The notes below the pieces were generated by a model. The model worked only from the letters and a program-made list of their open reading frames with translations, did no database searches and was not told where the DNA came from. Below are positions 36,825 through 44,767 of a stretch of DNA of 64,000 nucleotides, in pieces (position 1 is the stretch's first letter; each line of letters opens with the position of its first letter). The position numbers and the translations under genes were made by a program. Source of the DNA: Streptomyces sp. LHD-70 (GTDB lineage: Bacteria > Actinomycetota > Actinomycetes > Streptomycetales > Streptomycetaceae); NCBI RefSeq assembly GCF_031157275.1, contig NZ_JAVIFW010000005.1, forward strand, positions 1-64,000, in the 5' to 3' direction.

Positions 36825-37511
36825 TCACCCCACCCACCGGTACCGCCGCTCCGGCCGCCCCGTCCCCCCGTACTTGAGCGTCACCTCGACCCGGCCCCTG
36901 TCCGCGAAGAACTCCAGGTAGCGGCGGGCGCTGACCCTCGAAAGGGAGCCCGCCTCGGCGCACTGCGTCGCGGACAGGCCGCCCGGCTCCGCGCGCAGCA
37001 CCCGCTCGACCAGGTCCGCCGTATGGGCCGCGAGGCCCTTCGGCAGTTCGCGGGAGCCCGGCGGGCGGGTGCCGAAGATCTGGTCGACGTCCTCCTGGCG
37101 GGCCTCGCCCAGGTCGTCGAGGCGGGCCCGCAGCGCGGCCACATGCCTCAACTGCTCCTGCAGCGCCGCCTGGTTGAACGGCTTGATGAGGTAGTGCAGC
37201 GCCCCGGCGCGCAGCGCGGAACGGATGATGTCGCCGTCCCTCGCGGCCGTGATGAACAGCGCGTCCACCCGCGGCCGCCCGGGATCACGCTCCTCGGCGG
37301 CGCGCAGTTCCCGCAGTACGGAGATGCCGTCCATATCCGGCAAGTACACGTCGAGCAGGATGAGATCGGGGCGCAGCCGCTCGGCCGCGCGCAGCGCATC
37401 GGCGCCGCTGTGGGCGACACCGACCACCGTGAATCCGTCCATCGCGGACACGCAGCGGCCGTGCAGCTTGGCCACCATGAAGTCGTCGTCCACGACCAGC
37501 ACCTTCGTCAT
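36825..37511 (-). CDS. CitB/DcuR-family response regulator
   Basis: A 228-residue two-component regulator. The receiver domain has acidic pocket DDD (8-10), phospho-acceptor Asp54 (LILLDVYLPDMDG) and Lys in LIKPF (about 108). The C-terminal helix-turn-helix (LSATQCAEAGSLSRVSARRYLEFFADRG, about 175-205) is of the CitB/CitT type, which controls uptake of citrate and C4-dicarboxylates. Divergent from tctCBA, which it probably regulates. No sensor kinase gene is adjacent. No ribosome site precedes the ATG at 37511, so the mRNA may be leaderless. Confidence 0.88.
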   Translation of the reverse strand: MTKVLVVDDDFMVAKLHGRCVSAMDGFTVVGVAHSGADALRAAERLRPDLILLDVYLPDMDGISVLRELRAAEERDPGRPRVDALFITAARDGDIIRSALRAGALHYLIKPFNQAALQEQLRHVAALRARLDDLGEARQEDVDQIFGTRPPGSRELPKGLAAHTADLVERVLRAEPGGLSATQCAEAGSLSRVSARRYLEFFADRGRVEVTLKYGGTGRPERRYRWVG

Positions 37512-37574
37512 CGCCGCAGGCTAAGCGCGTGACCGCAACGACCACAACGTCCGTTGCTTGCGGAAGGGAGACAG

Positions 37575-37585
37575 CTTGTTAACGC
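37575..37585 (+). promoter_or_regulatory. 11-mer shared by tct and citM upstream regions
   Basis: CTTGTTAACGC, containing the palindrome GTTAAC, lies 112 bases before tctC. The identical 11-mer stands 76 bases before citM at 59472-59482. Both operons encode citrate-class transporters, so it is a candidate binding site of a common regulator. Confidence 0.55.
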
Positions 37586-37635
37586 ACGGGCAACATGTGG
37601 GCCACCTCACAAGCCTTCACGGCACCTTTATCTGT

Positions 37636-37674
37636 GAATTCCGTCAACGAATTCCGTCCGCGAATTCCGTCTAC
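37636..37674. repeat. three 13-bp tandem repeats before tctC
   Basis: GAATTCCGTC followed by three variable bases (AAC, CGC, TAC) repeats at 37636, 37649 and 37662, ending 22 bases before the tctC start. Regular 13-bp direct repeats of this kind are typical response-regulator arrays, although 13 bp is not an integral helical turn. Confidence 0.85.
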
Positions 37675-37696
37675 GTACCGACAGGTGGTGGCACAC

Positions 37697-38680
37697 GTGC
37701 GCCTGCGCACACCCCTCGCCCTGCTCGGGGCCGCGCTGCTCGTGCTCGCCGGGCCGCCGCTGCTCACCCCGGGCAGCGGCGCCGACACCGGCACGCAGAT
37801 CCCGGGCCTGCGCTTCATGGTCCCCAACACCCCGGGCGGCGGCTACGACATCACGGCCCGCACCGCCGCCAAGGACGCCGAGGACGCCGGTCTCACCCAC
37901 AACATCGAGGTGTTCAACCTGCCCGGCGCGGGCGGCACCGTGGGTCTGACCCGGCTCGTCGGCGAGCACGGCAACGGCAAGCTCGCCATGTCCATGGGCC
38001 TGGGCGTGGTGGGCGCCGCACGCTCCAACGACTCGCCCAAGACCCTCGCCGACACCACCCCGATCGCCCGCCTCACCGAGGAGCAGGACGTCGTGGTGGT
38101 CGCCAAGGACTCCCCGTACAAGACCATCGAGGACCTGATCGACGCCTGGAAGAAGAATCCGGGCAAGATGCCCGTGGGTGGCGGTTCCTCGCCCGGTGGG
38201 CCCGACCACATCGCGCCCATGCTGATGGCGCGGGCCGCCGGGATCGAGCCGAAGAAGGTCAACTACGTGCCGTTCGACGGCGGCGGTGAACTGCTCGCCT
38301 CCATCCTCGGCAACAAGGTCGCCTTCGGGGTGTCGGGCGTCGGCGAGTACCTGGACCAGATCAGGTCCGGGGAGCTGCGGCTGCTCGCGGTGACCGGGCC
38401 GAAGCGGGTCAAGGGCCTGGACGGTCCGACCCTCAAGGAGTCCGGCTACGACGTGAACTTCACCAACTGGCGCGGCATCGTCGCCCCGCCCGGCCTGAGC
38501 GAGGCCGAACGCGAGAAGCTCACCGGCCTCGTGGAGAAGCTGCACAAGTCCGAGCAGTGGCAGAAGTCCATGAAGAGGAACGGCTGGGAGGACGCCTTCG
38601 CCACCGGCGACGAGTTCGGCGACTTCCTCAAGGCCCAGGACAAGCGTGTGGTGTCCGTACTGAAGGAGCTCGGCCTGTGA
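37697..38680 (+). CDS. tctC: tripartite tricarboxylate transporter substrate-binding protein TctC
   Basis: A 327-residue exported binding protein. Signal-like N-terminus LALLGAALLVLAGPPLL, then the TctC fold: LRFMVPNTPGGGYDITARTAAK (carboxylate-binding first loop), NLPGAGGTVGLTRLV, DVVVVAKDSPYKTIEDL, GGSSPGGPDHI and GVSGVGEYLDQIRSGELRLLAV. It would capture citrate or a related tricarboxylate for TctBA. The GTG at 37697 follows GGTGG at nine bases; two earlier in-frame GTGs overlap that site. No lipobox is seen. The stop overlaps tctB (GTGA). Confidence 0.9.
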   Translation: MRLRTPLALLGAALLVLAGPPLLTPGSGADTGTQIPGLRFMVPNTPGGGYDITARTAAKDAEDAGLTHNIEVFNLPGAGGTVGLTRLVGEHGNGKLAMSMGLGVVGAARSNDSPKTLADTTPIARLTEEQDVVVVAKDSPYKTIEDLIDAWKKNPGKMPVGGGSSPGGPDHIAPMLMARAAGIEPKKVNYVPFDGGGELLASILGNKVAFGVSGVGEYLDQIRSGELRLLAVTGPKRVKGLDGPTLKESGYDVNFTNWRGIVAPPGLSEAEREKLTGLVEKLHKSEQWQKSMKRNGWEDAFATGDEFGDFLKAQDKRVVSVLKELGL

Positions 38681-39225
38681 CGACCGTGACCCCTGAATCC
38701 CCTGAGTCCCCCGAGGCGCAGCCCCAGCCGCGCCGGTCCTGGCTCCAGGAGCACTCCGAACTCGGCGTCTCCGTCCTGCTGTTGGTGCTCGGCCTGCTCG
38801 TCCTCACCGATGCCCTCACCATGGACGTCGACATCGCGCAGCGCGGCCCCATCGGCCCGAAGACCGTGCCGATCGTGGTGGGCGCCGGACTGCTCCTGAT
38901 CGCCGTACTGCTCGCCGTCGACGTGCTGCGCGGCGGCCGCGGCGAGGCCGAGAGCGGCGAGGACGTCGACCTGTCCGAACCCGCCGACTGGCGCACGGTC
39001 CTGCTGCTCGCCGGGGTCTTCCTGGCGACCGCCGTCCTGATCGACCCGCTGGGCTTCCCGGTCGCCGGGGCGCTGCTCTTCTGGGGCGCGGCCTTCGCGC
39101 TCGGCAGCCGCCGTATCGACCGCGATCCGCTGATCGCCGCGGTGCTCTCGCTGCTGACCTACGTCGTCTTCAACAACCTGCTCGGGGTGCCGCTGCCCGG
39201 CGGTCCGCTGATGGGAGTGCTGTGA
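38677..39225 (+). CDS. tctB: tripartite tricarboxylate transporter small membrane subunit TctB
   Basis: A 182-residue protein with four TM segments ([53 protein letters not shown], and the last ending at [18 protein letters not shown]). The [14 protein letters not shown] motif between TM1 and TM2 and the final [12 protein letters not shown] are characteristic of TctB. It pairs with TctA in sodium- or proton-driven uptake. The GTG start overlaps the tctC stop by four bases; tctA begins one base after the tctB stop, so the three are one translationally coupled operon. Confidence 0.9.
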   Translation: MTTVTPESPESPEAQPQPRRSWLQEHSELGVSVLLLVLGLLVLTDALTMDVDIAQRGPIGPKTVPIVVGAGLLLIAVLLAVDVLRGGRGEAESGEDVDLSEPADWRTVLLLAGVFLATAVLIDPLGFPVAGALLFWGAAFALGSRRIDRDPLIAAVLSLLTYVVFNNLLGVPLPGGPLMGVL

Positions 39226-39226
39226 C

Positions 39227-40732
39227 ATGGATGCTCTCAACTCCCTGATGGACGGCTTCGGTACGGCGCTGTCCCCGCTCAACCTGCTGTGGGCCGCCAT
39301 AGGCGTGCTCCTCGGCACCGCCATCGGCGTCCTGCCCGGCATCGGCCCCGCCATGGCCGTCGCCCTGCTGCTCCCGGTGACGTACGGACTCGACCCCACC
39401 GGCGCGTTCATCATGTTCGCCGGGATCTACTACGGGGCGATGTTCGGCGGCTCCACGACCTCCATCCTGCTCAACACCCCCGGTGAGAGCGCCGCCGTCG
39501 TCGCGGCGATGGAGGGCAACCCGATGGCCAAGGCCGGGCGCGGCGCACAGGCGCTCGCGGCCGCCGCCATCGGCCACTTCACGGGCGGCATGGTCGGCAC
39601 GATCCTGCTCGTCGCGCTCGCCCCGAAGATCGCCGAACTCGCCGTCGACATCGGCGCACCCGACTACTTCGCCATCATGGTCCTCGCGTTCATCGCGGTG
39701 ACCAGCGTCCTCGGCTCCTCCCGCATCCGCGGCATGGCCTCCCTGCTCATCGGTCTCACCATCGGCCTGATCGGCCTCGACCAGATGACCGGACAGCAGC
39801 GCCTCACCTTCGGCTCGCTCCAACTCGCCGACGGCGTCGACGTGGTGATCGTCGCGGTGGGCCTGTTCGCGATCGGCGAGGCGCTGTGGGTGGCCGCCCA
39901 TCTGCGGCGGGGGAGCGCCGAAGCGATTCCGGTCGGCCGCCCCTGGCTCGGCAAGGCGGACGTCAAGCGGTCCTGGAAGTCCTGGCTGCGCGGCCCCGCC
40001 ATCGGCTTCCCGTTCGGCGCGATCCCGGCGGGCGGCGCGGAGATCCCCACGTTCCTCTCGTACGTCACCGAGAAGCGGCTCTCCAAGCACAAGGACGAGT
40101 TCGGCAAGGGCGCCATCGAGGGCGTCGCGGGCCCCGAGTCCGCCGCCTCCGCCTCCGCCGCCGGAACGCTGGTCTCCATGCTCACCCTGGGCCTGCCGAC
40201 CACCGCCGTCGCGGCCGTGATGCTCGCCGCGTTCCAGCAGTACGGCATCCAGCCGGGCCCGCTCCTCTTCGAGCGCGAGCCGGAACTGGTGTGGGGCCTG
40301 ATCGCCTCGCTGTTCGTCGGCATGGTGCTGCTGCTCGCCCTGAACCTGCCGCTGGCCCCGCTGTGGGCGAAGCTCCTGCGGATCCCGCGCCCCTACCTCT
40401 ACGCGGGCATCCTGTTCTTCGCGGCGGTCGGCGCGTACGCGGTCGGCGGTGAGGCGCTCGACCTGGTGATCCTCCTGGTCATCGGCCTGATCGGCTTCGG
40501 CATGAGGCGCTACGGACTGCCCGTCCTGCCCGCCGTCATCGGCGTCATCCTCGGCCCGGCCGCGGAACAGCAGCTGCGCCGCGCCCTGCAGATCAGCGAC
40601 GGCAGCGTGACGGGCCTCGTCAATACGCCGTTCTCCGTGACGGTTTACGTCGTGGTCGTGCTGCTCCTGGCCTGGCCGCTGCTCAAGAAGCTGATCAAGA
40701 GGGGGAGTTCGGACCGTACCGTGGACGCATGA
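39227..40732 (+). CDS. tctA: tripartite tricarboxylate transporter large permease TctA
   Basis: A 501-residue permease with about 11-12 TM helices. TctA signatures: [28 protein letters not shown] near residue 30, [19 protein letters not shown] (substrate region), and the second inverted half with [24 protein letters not shown] and [15 protein letters not shown]. It carries the tricarboxylate across the membrane using TctC-bound ligand. ATG at 39227. The stop overlaps the following GNAT gene (ATGA), which extends the operon. Confidence 0.93.
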   Translation: MDALNSLMDGFGTALSPLNLLWAAIGVLLGTAIGVLPGIGPAMAVALLLPVTYGLDPTGAFIMFAGIYYGAMFGGSTTSILLNTPGESAAVVAAMEGNPMAKAGRGAQALAAAAIGHFTGGMVGTILLVALAPKIAELAVDIGAPDYFAIMVLAFIAVTSVLGSSRIRGMASLLIGLTIGLIGLDQMTGQQRLTFGSLQLADGVDVVIVAVGLFAIGEALWVAAHLRRGSAEAIPVGRPWLGKADVKRSWKSWLRGPAIGFPFGAIPAGGAEIPTFLSYVTEKRLSKHKDEFGKGAIEGVAGPESAASASAAGTLVSMLTLGLPTTAVAAVMLAAFQQYGIQPGPLLFEREPELVWGLIASLFVGMVLLLALNLPLAPLWAKLLRIPRPYLYAGILFFAAVGAYAVGGEALDLVILLVIGLIGFGMRRYGLPVLPAVIGVILGPAAEQQLRRALQISDGSVTGLVNTPFSVTVYVVVVLLLAWPLLKKLIKRGSSDRTVDA

Positions 40733-41190
40733 CGACAGCCGCCGACATCAGGCCCGCCACCTCCGCCGACGGACCCGCCGTACGCGCGGTGACGGACGCG
40801 GCGTACCACCCCTACATCGAGCGCATCGGGCTCAGGCCCGCGCCGATGGACCGGGACCACGCCGCGGACGTGGCGGCGGGCCGGGTGTTCGTCACCGGTG
40901 ACCCGGTCACCGGCCTGGTGGTCCTGGTCCCGCACGAGGACCACCTCTACCTGGAGTCCATCGCGGTCCACCCCGACGCCCACGGGCGCGGGGTGGGCCG
41001 CGCGCTGCTCACGTTCGTGGAACAGCGCGCACGTGACCTGGACCTGCCCGAGGTCCGCCTCCTCACGAACGCCCTGATGCGGGAGAACCAGAGGATCTAT
41101 GCGCGGTACGGGTACGAGGTGGTGGAGCGGCGCAGGGACGGGGTGTATGACCGGGTGCATTACCGGAAGCGGGTGGGAGAGGGGAAGTGA
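40729..41190 (+). CDS. GNAT-family N-acetyltransferase
   Basis: A 153-residue acetyltransferase. The acetyl-CoA motif A is [29 protein letters not shown], with R/Q-x-x-G-x-G/A as HGRGVGRA; motif B follows ([26 protein letters not shown]). It likely acetylates a small amine or a protein; the substrate is not readable. The ATG at 40729 overlaps the tctA stop by four bases, so it is translated with the transporter and might modify an imported or related metabolite. Confidence 0.88.
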   Translation: MTTAADIRPATSADGPAVRAVTDAAYHPYIERIGLRPAPMDRDHAADVAAGRVFVTGDPVTGLVVLVPHEDHLYLESIAVHPDAHGRGVGRALLTFVEQRARDLDLPEVRLLTNALMRENQRIYARYGYEVVERRRDGVYDRVHYRKRVGEGK

Positions 41191-41202
41191 CCACGTCGGC
41201 GG

Positions 41203-41337
41203 TCAGCTCTCCGGCCACCACGTTCTGCGAACGTCCTCGCGGATCTCGGGGCGTGGCCGGCCGGCCTCCTCGCGGCGCTCCTCGGCGCGGCGCTTGGCGG
41301 GCCTGGGCAGGGGCTTGTGCAGGGTCTGGCGACGCAT
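41203..41337 (-). CDS. 44-residue basic peptide
   Basis: A short gene beginning MRRQTLHKPLPRPAKRRAEE and continuing with Arg/Glu pairs (RREEAGRPRP) to the C-terminal RTWWPES. AGGAGG lies five bases before the ATG, a very good ribosome site, and codon bias is high-GC at third positions. Highly charged, no TM segment, no signal. I recall similar short peptides in Streptomyces but no function. It is convergent with the GNAT gene, 12 bases apart. Confidence 0.7.
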   Translation of the reverse strand: MRRQTLHKPLPRPAKRRAEERREEAGRPRPEIREDVRRTWWPES

Positions 41338-41646
41338 GACGGCCTCCTAGGGTGGAGCAGGCCTGGTTCCGCGTTCCGGAGGCAGACCCGGAAGAGGAGC
41401 GTCACCCATCGCCGCACCTCTGTCTGTGGCCTACGTCACTCCCTCGGGTGCGCGAACCCGCGCGCAGAGGTGTGGACCCCCGTTCTACGGGGCTGTTCCT
41501 GCGCCCCGTGCGCCCCCTGTGCACTCCTGTGACGGGACGGACACGGAGCGCGTCCGCAGCCGCTGTCGCGTACCTCAACTGCCCTGTGCACGGCGGCAGT
41601 ACGGACCGGGAGGCCGTTGTCAGTGGTGGCTGCGACCATCGGGCTC
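41338..41646. other. 309-base intergenic region
   Basis: No gene supported. It holds the promoter of the 44-residue peptide gene (minus) and of the methyltransferase fusion (plus). GGGAGG at 41608-41613 could serve a GTG start at 41623 of the next gene. Confidence 0.45.
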
Positions 41647-42789
41647 ATGACGATGGACATCGATGACCTCGGCAACGTCGACTGGGACGAGGCCGCCGCC
41701 CGTTTCGACGACGCTCCGGACCACGGCCTGCGGGACCTGGGCGTCCGCGCCGCCTGGGCGGACCGGCTCGCGCAGTGGCTCCCGCCCGCCCCGGCGGACG
41801 TCCTCGACCTCGGCTGCGGCACCGGCAGCCTGGCGCTCCTCGCCGCCGAGCGGGGACACCGCGTCACCGCCGTCGACAGCGCGCCGCGGATGGCCGAGCG
41901 GGCCCGCGCGAAGCTCTCCGGGACCGGCGCCGAAGTGCTCGTGGGCGACGCGAGCAGACCTCCGCTGGACGGCCGCCGCTTCGACGCCGTCCTGGTCCGG
42001 CACGTGCTGTGGACGCTGCCCGACCCGGAGTCCGCCCTGCGCCACTGGTGCACCCTGCTCCGGCCCGGCGGGCGGCTCGTCCTGATCGAGGGCGTGTGGG
42101 GCGAGCAGAGCCCCGTCGGCCTCCCCGCCGCCCGGCTCACGCGTGCCCTCGCCCCGCTCGCCGGCCGGGTGCACACCGAGTCGCTGTCGTCCGACGCCCG
42201 GCTGTGGGGCGGCCCGGTCACCGACGAGCGGTACGCACTGGTGGCGGTCGTGGACGGCCCGCGCCGCCACAGAGAGGTGGTCGACGTCCACCTGATCGTC
42301 CGCAGGGGCGGCGAGGTGCTGCTCGCCCGCCGCGCGAACACCGGTTACGCGGACGGCCTGCTGCACGCACCCTCCGGCCACACCGAGGACGGCGAGGACG
42401 TGCGGGAGGCGGTGATCCGCGAGGCCGAGGAGGAGGTCGGCCTGCGCCTGGCCCCTCAGGACCTGCGGGTCGCCCTCGTGATGCAGCACCGCGGCCCCGG
42501 CACCGCACCCCGCATCGGCTGGTTCTTCGAGGCGGACCACGGCGCGGGCGGCACCCCCGTCAACGGCGAGCCGGACAAGTGCTCCGAGCTCGGCTGGTAC
42601 GCACTGGACGCGCTGCCGGACGACATGGTCGCGTACTGCAGAGCGGGCCTCGACGCGTACCGCGCGGGCGAGCGCTTCGTCCTCCACTGGCACGAGGACG
42701 ACGACCCGATCGCGTACGACCCGAAGAGCCCGCGGGCGGTCCCGCTGCCGATGAGCGGGGGTGAGGGCGGTGCCCGGTGGCCGGAGTGA
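41647..42789 (+). CDS. fusion of SAM-dependent methyltransferase and NUDIX hydrolase
   Basis: A 380-residue two-domain protein. Residues 1-190 are a class I methyltransferase: motif I VLDLGCGTGSLALLAAERGH, acidic VTAVDSAPRM, DAVLVRHVLWTLPDPESALRHWCTLLRPGGRLVLIEG. From about 210 a NUDIX domain follows (REVVDVHLIVRRGGEVLLARRANTGYADG) with a complete Nudix box at about 247-269 (GHTEDGE, REAEEEVGL). Both active sites appear intact. Substrates are unknown; coupling methylation with pyrophosphohydrolysis suggests nucleotide metabolism or sanitation. The start is uncertain: ATG 41647 fits the family, GTG 41623 has the better ribosome site. Confidence 0.87.
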   Translation: MTMDIDDLGNVDWDEAAARFDDAPDHGLRDLGVRAAWADRLAQWLPPAPADVLDLGCGTGSLALLAAERGHRVTAVDSAPRMAERARAKLSGTGAEVLVGDASRPPLDGRRFDAVLVRHVLWTLPDPESALRHWCTLLRPGGRLVLIEGVWGEQSPVGLPAARLTRALAPLAGRVHTESLSSDARLWGGPVTDERYALVAVVDGPRRHREVVDVHLIVRRGGEVLLARRANTGYADGLLHAPSGHTEDGEDVREAVIREAEEEVGLRLAPQDLRVALVMQHRGPGTAPRIGWFFEADHGAGGTPVNGEPDKCSELGWYALDALPDDMVAYCRAGLDAYRAGERFVLHWHEDDDPIAYDPKSPRAVPLPMSGGEGGARWPE

Positions 42790-42818
42790 GCCGCGCGGCC
42801 CCGGGATGCCGGTCCCGC

Positions 42819-42890
42819 TCAGGCGCTCGTGCGCTCGTGCGCTCGTGCGCTCAGGCGGTCAGGCGCTCAAGCGATCAGGCGCTCAGGAGC
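42819..42890. repeat. GCGCTCGT / GCGCTCAG octamer repeats
   Basis: About nine tandem 8-10-bp units (TCAGGCGC, TCGTGCGC). The array spans the space after the methyltransferase-NUDIX stop and runs over the last codons of the convergent DUF402 gene. Confidence 0.85.
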
Positions 42891-43378
42891 GGGCTCAACC
42901 CCGCGCCCCGGGCGAGGAGTTCGAGCTCGTCGAGCGCCGCCACGGCCTGCCGCGCGGCCGAAGGGTCCCGCTCCGCGAGGCCGCTCTCCGCGAACTCGTC
43001 CTCGTCCAGGCGCAGCACCGACCTGCGGTCGGCGGACACCCACAGGTCGAGGTCCAGGTCCTCCACCACGACCCCGGCCGCGCCGACCTCGGCCGGCCGG
43101 GTCACGTCGCAGTACCAGCCCTTCAACTCCCCGCCGCCCGACCGGACCTCCTTCACCGCGTACCACCGGTCCCGCCAGTAGTGCTCGGTGAACACGTCAC
43201 CCGGCTCGAAGCGTACGAAGCCGAAGTCGCGCACGCCCGCGCCCGCCCAGGCCGCCCGCACCACGAGATGGGTGCCGTCGTCGCTGAGCAGCGTCGCCGG
43301 ATAGCTGATCTTCGTGCGCCCCGCCTTGCGCAGGACCACGTCCACGGCTGCCTCAGCCGACACCGAGTTCTCGGACAT
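42875..43378 (-). CDS. DUF402 family protein (nucleoside diphosphate phosphatase-like)
   Basis: A 167-residue protein of the DUF402 fold: FEPGDVFTEHYWRDRWYAVKEVRSGGGELKGWYCDVTRP is the hallmark, then DLDLDLWVSADRRSVLRLDEDEF with the acidic residues that bind divalent metal. Characterised relatives hydrolyse nucleoside di/triphosphates or, like FomD of Streptomyces, cytidylyl conjugates. The ATG at 43378 begins MSENSVSAEAAVDVVLRKAG. It overlaps the 3' end of the upstream GNAT gene by 26 bases, so the two are co-expressed. Its end runs into an octamer repeat, so the C-terminus may vary between strains. Confidence 0.85.
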   Translation of the reverse strand: MSENSVSAEAAVDVVLRKAGRTKISYPATLLSDDGTHLVVRAAWAGAGVRDFGFVRFEPGDVFTEHYWRDRWYAVKEVRSGGGELKGWYCDVTRPAEVGAAGVVVEDLDLDLWVSADRRSVLRLDEDEFAESGLAERDPSAARQAVAALDELELLARGAGLSPLLSA

Positions 43379-44279
43379 GCCGTACCTCCGTCGCACAGAT
43401 TTCGTAACCGAACCACTTGTTGACCGCCAGCATCGGCTGGTTCCCCGCGTCGTTGCCGGTGAACGCCTCGGTGAGGCCCGCCGCCCGCGCCCGGTGCAGC
43501 GAGTGCGCCTTGACCAGCTTGGCCAGGCCCTTGCCGCGGTGGGCGCGCGTCACGCCCGTCATGCCCGAGGTGTACCGGCTGACCCGGTCCGTGCGGGCCG
43601 CGGTGAACGCCGCGGGCACCCCGTCCACCACGGCCACCACCGTGAGGTCCCGGTCCAGGCCCGGGTGACCCCAGGTGCTGGTCAACCAGTCCTCGTAGTC
43701 GTCGAGTTGAGCACCGACGTCGCTCGGCTCGTCCGCCGTCGTCTCCGCGTCGAGGGCGAACAGCGGCCGCGGATCGCCCGCGAACTCCGCCGCCGTACGC
43801 AGCTCCACCCCGGCCGGGGCCTCGGGCAGCGGCGGGAGCGTGCCCTCCGTCAGGCCGAGCCGCAGGAAGCGCGCGGAGCGGCGCGCCAGGTAGCCGCGCC
43901 GCTGAGCGAAGGCGCGGTTCCCGGGCTCGTCGAGCACCCAGGAGTAGACGGAGCTCGCGCCCGCGAACGCCAGATGCTCCTCGGCGGTGCGCACGAGCAA
44001 GGAGCCCGCGCCCTGCCCGAGGTGCTCCGGGTGGACGTACACGTTGGCGTACGCCTGCCCCGGCGTGCCGCTCTCGTACGCGAGGCCGACCTGGGCGCGG
44101 CCCACCACCCGGCCGTCGATCTCGGCGACGAGCAGCCGATAGGCGCTCGCCGGGTTGGCGTGCGCCACCGACCACACGATCTCCTGGGGCGTCGTCACCA
44201 GGAACGGGATGGCCGCGCGCAGCACTTCGGCGGTCGCCTCGGCGTCCTCGGGGCGGAATTCTCTGACGAGCACAGTCAT
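43353..44279 (-). CDS. tandem GNAT-domain acetyltransferase
   Basis: A 308-residue protein with two GNAT domains. Domain 1 (1-145) has VYVHPEHLGQGAGSLLVRTAEEH. Domain 2 (155-308) has TGVTRAHRGKGLAKLVKAHSLHRARAAGLTEAFTGNDAGNQPMLAVNKWFGYE. Both keep the R/Q-x-x-G-x-G/A acetyl-CoA loop. Such double-GNAT proteins in Streptomyces are related to mycothiol synthase and uncharacterised acetyltransferases; the substrate is unknown. ATG at 44279; overlaps the DUF402 gene downstream. Divergent from the GntR-type regulator at 44351 across 71 bases. Confidence 0.85.
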   Translation of the reverse strand: MTVLVREFRPEDAEATAEVLRAAIPFLVTTPQEIVWSVAHANPASAYRLLVAEIDGRVVGRAQVGLAYESGTPGQAYANVYVHPEHLGQGAGSLLVRTAEEHLAFAGASSVYSWVLDEPGNRAFAQRRGYLARRSARFLRLGLTEGTLPPLPEAPAGVELRTAAEFAGDPRPLFALDAETTADEPSDVGAQLDDYEDWLTSTWGHPGLDRDLTVVAVVDGVPAAFTAARTDRVSRYTSGMTGVTRAHRGKGLAKLVKAHSLHRARAAGLTEAFTGNDAGNQPMLAVNKWFGYEICATEVRHVRELGVG

Positions 44280-44350
44280 GGTGACGGACCGTACGACGCG
44301 AACCGCTGCCCGCGCCTTCGAATTTCCGGCCCGTACGCGAGAATCGAACC

Positions 44351-44719
44351 GTGACCCTCAAGATCCACGTCGACCACGAAGCCGGTGCGCCCTACGAGCA
44401 GGTGCGCGCCCAGATCTCCGAGCAGGCCAGGTCGGGCGCACTGCCCGTGGGCCACAAACTCCCGACGGTGCGCGGCCTCGCGGAGGAACTCGGCCTCGCC
44501 GCGAATACGGTGGCCAAGGCATATCGCGCGTTGGAGGCGGACGGGGTGATCGAGACCCGTGGCCGCAATGGGACGTTCATCGCGGCGGCGGGGGATGCGG
44601 CGGAGCGGCGTGCGGCGGCCGCCGCACAGACGTATGCGGCGGAGGCCCGTCGCCTGGGCCTCGACCAAGGAGCCGCCCTCGACGCGGTGCGGGATGCGCT
44701 GCGGGCGGCGTACGAGTAG
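44351..44719 (+). CDS. GntR-family regulator, YtrA subfamily
   Basis: A 122-residue repressor-type protein. It has a winged helix-turn-helix (APYEQVRAQISEQARSGALPVGHKLPTVRGLAEELGLAANTVAKAYRALEADGVIETRGRNGTFI) and only a short C-terminal dimerisation helix, the YtrA layout. YtrA regulators usually control adjacent ABC transporters, but none lies next to it here. GTG start at 44351. It may regulate the divergent GNAT-DUF402 operon through the 71-base gap; no operator is obvious. Confidence 0.88.
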   Translation: MTLKIHVDHEAGAPYEQVRAQISEQARSGALPVGHKLPTVRGLAEELGLAANTVAKAYRALEADGVIETRGRNGTFIAAAGDAAERRAAAAAQTYAAEARRLGLDQGAALDAVRDALRAAYE

Positions 44720-44745
44720 GCCCGCGAACCAGGATCCGCACCGTC

Positions 44746-44765
44746 GGCTCGGTCACCGCCGAGCC
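44746..44765. terminator. short hairpin between convergent genes
   Basis: GGCTCGG (44746-44752) and CCGAGCC (44759-44765) flank a 6-base loop in the 48-base gap between the GntR gene and the convergent AAA ATPase gene, ending two bases before the latter's stop codon. Confidence 0.5.
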
Positions 44766-44767
44766 CC

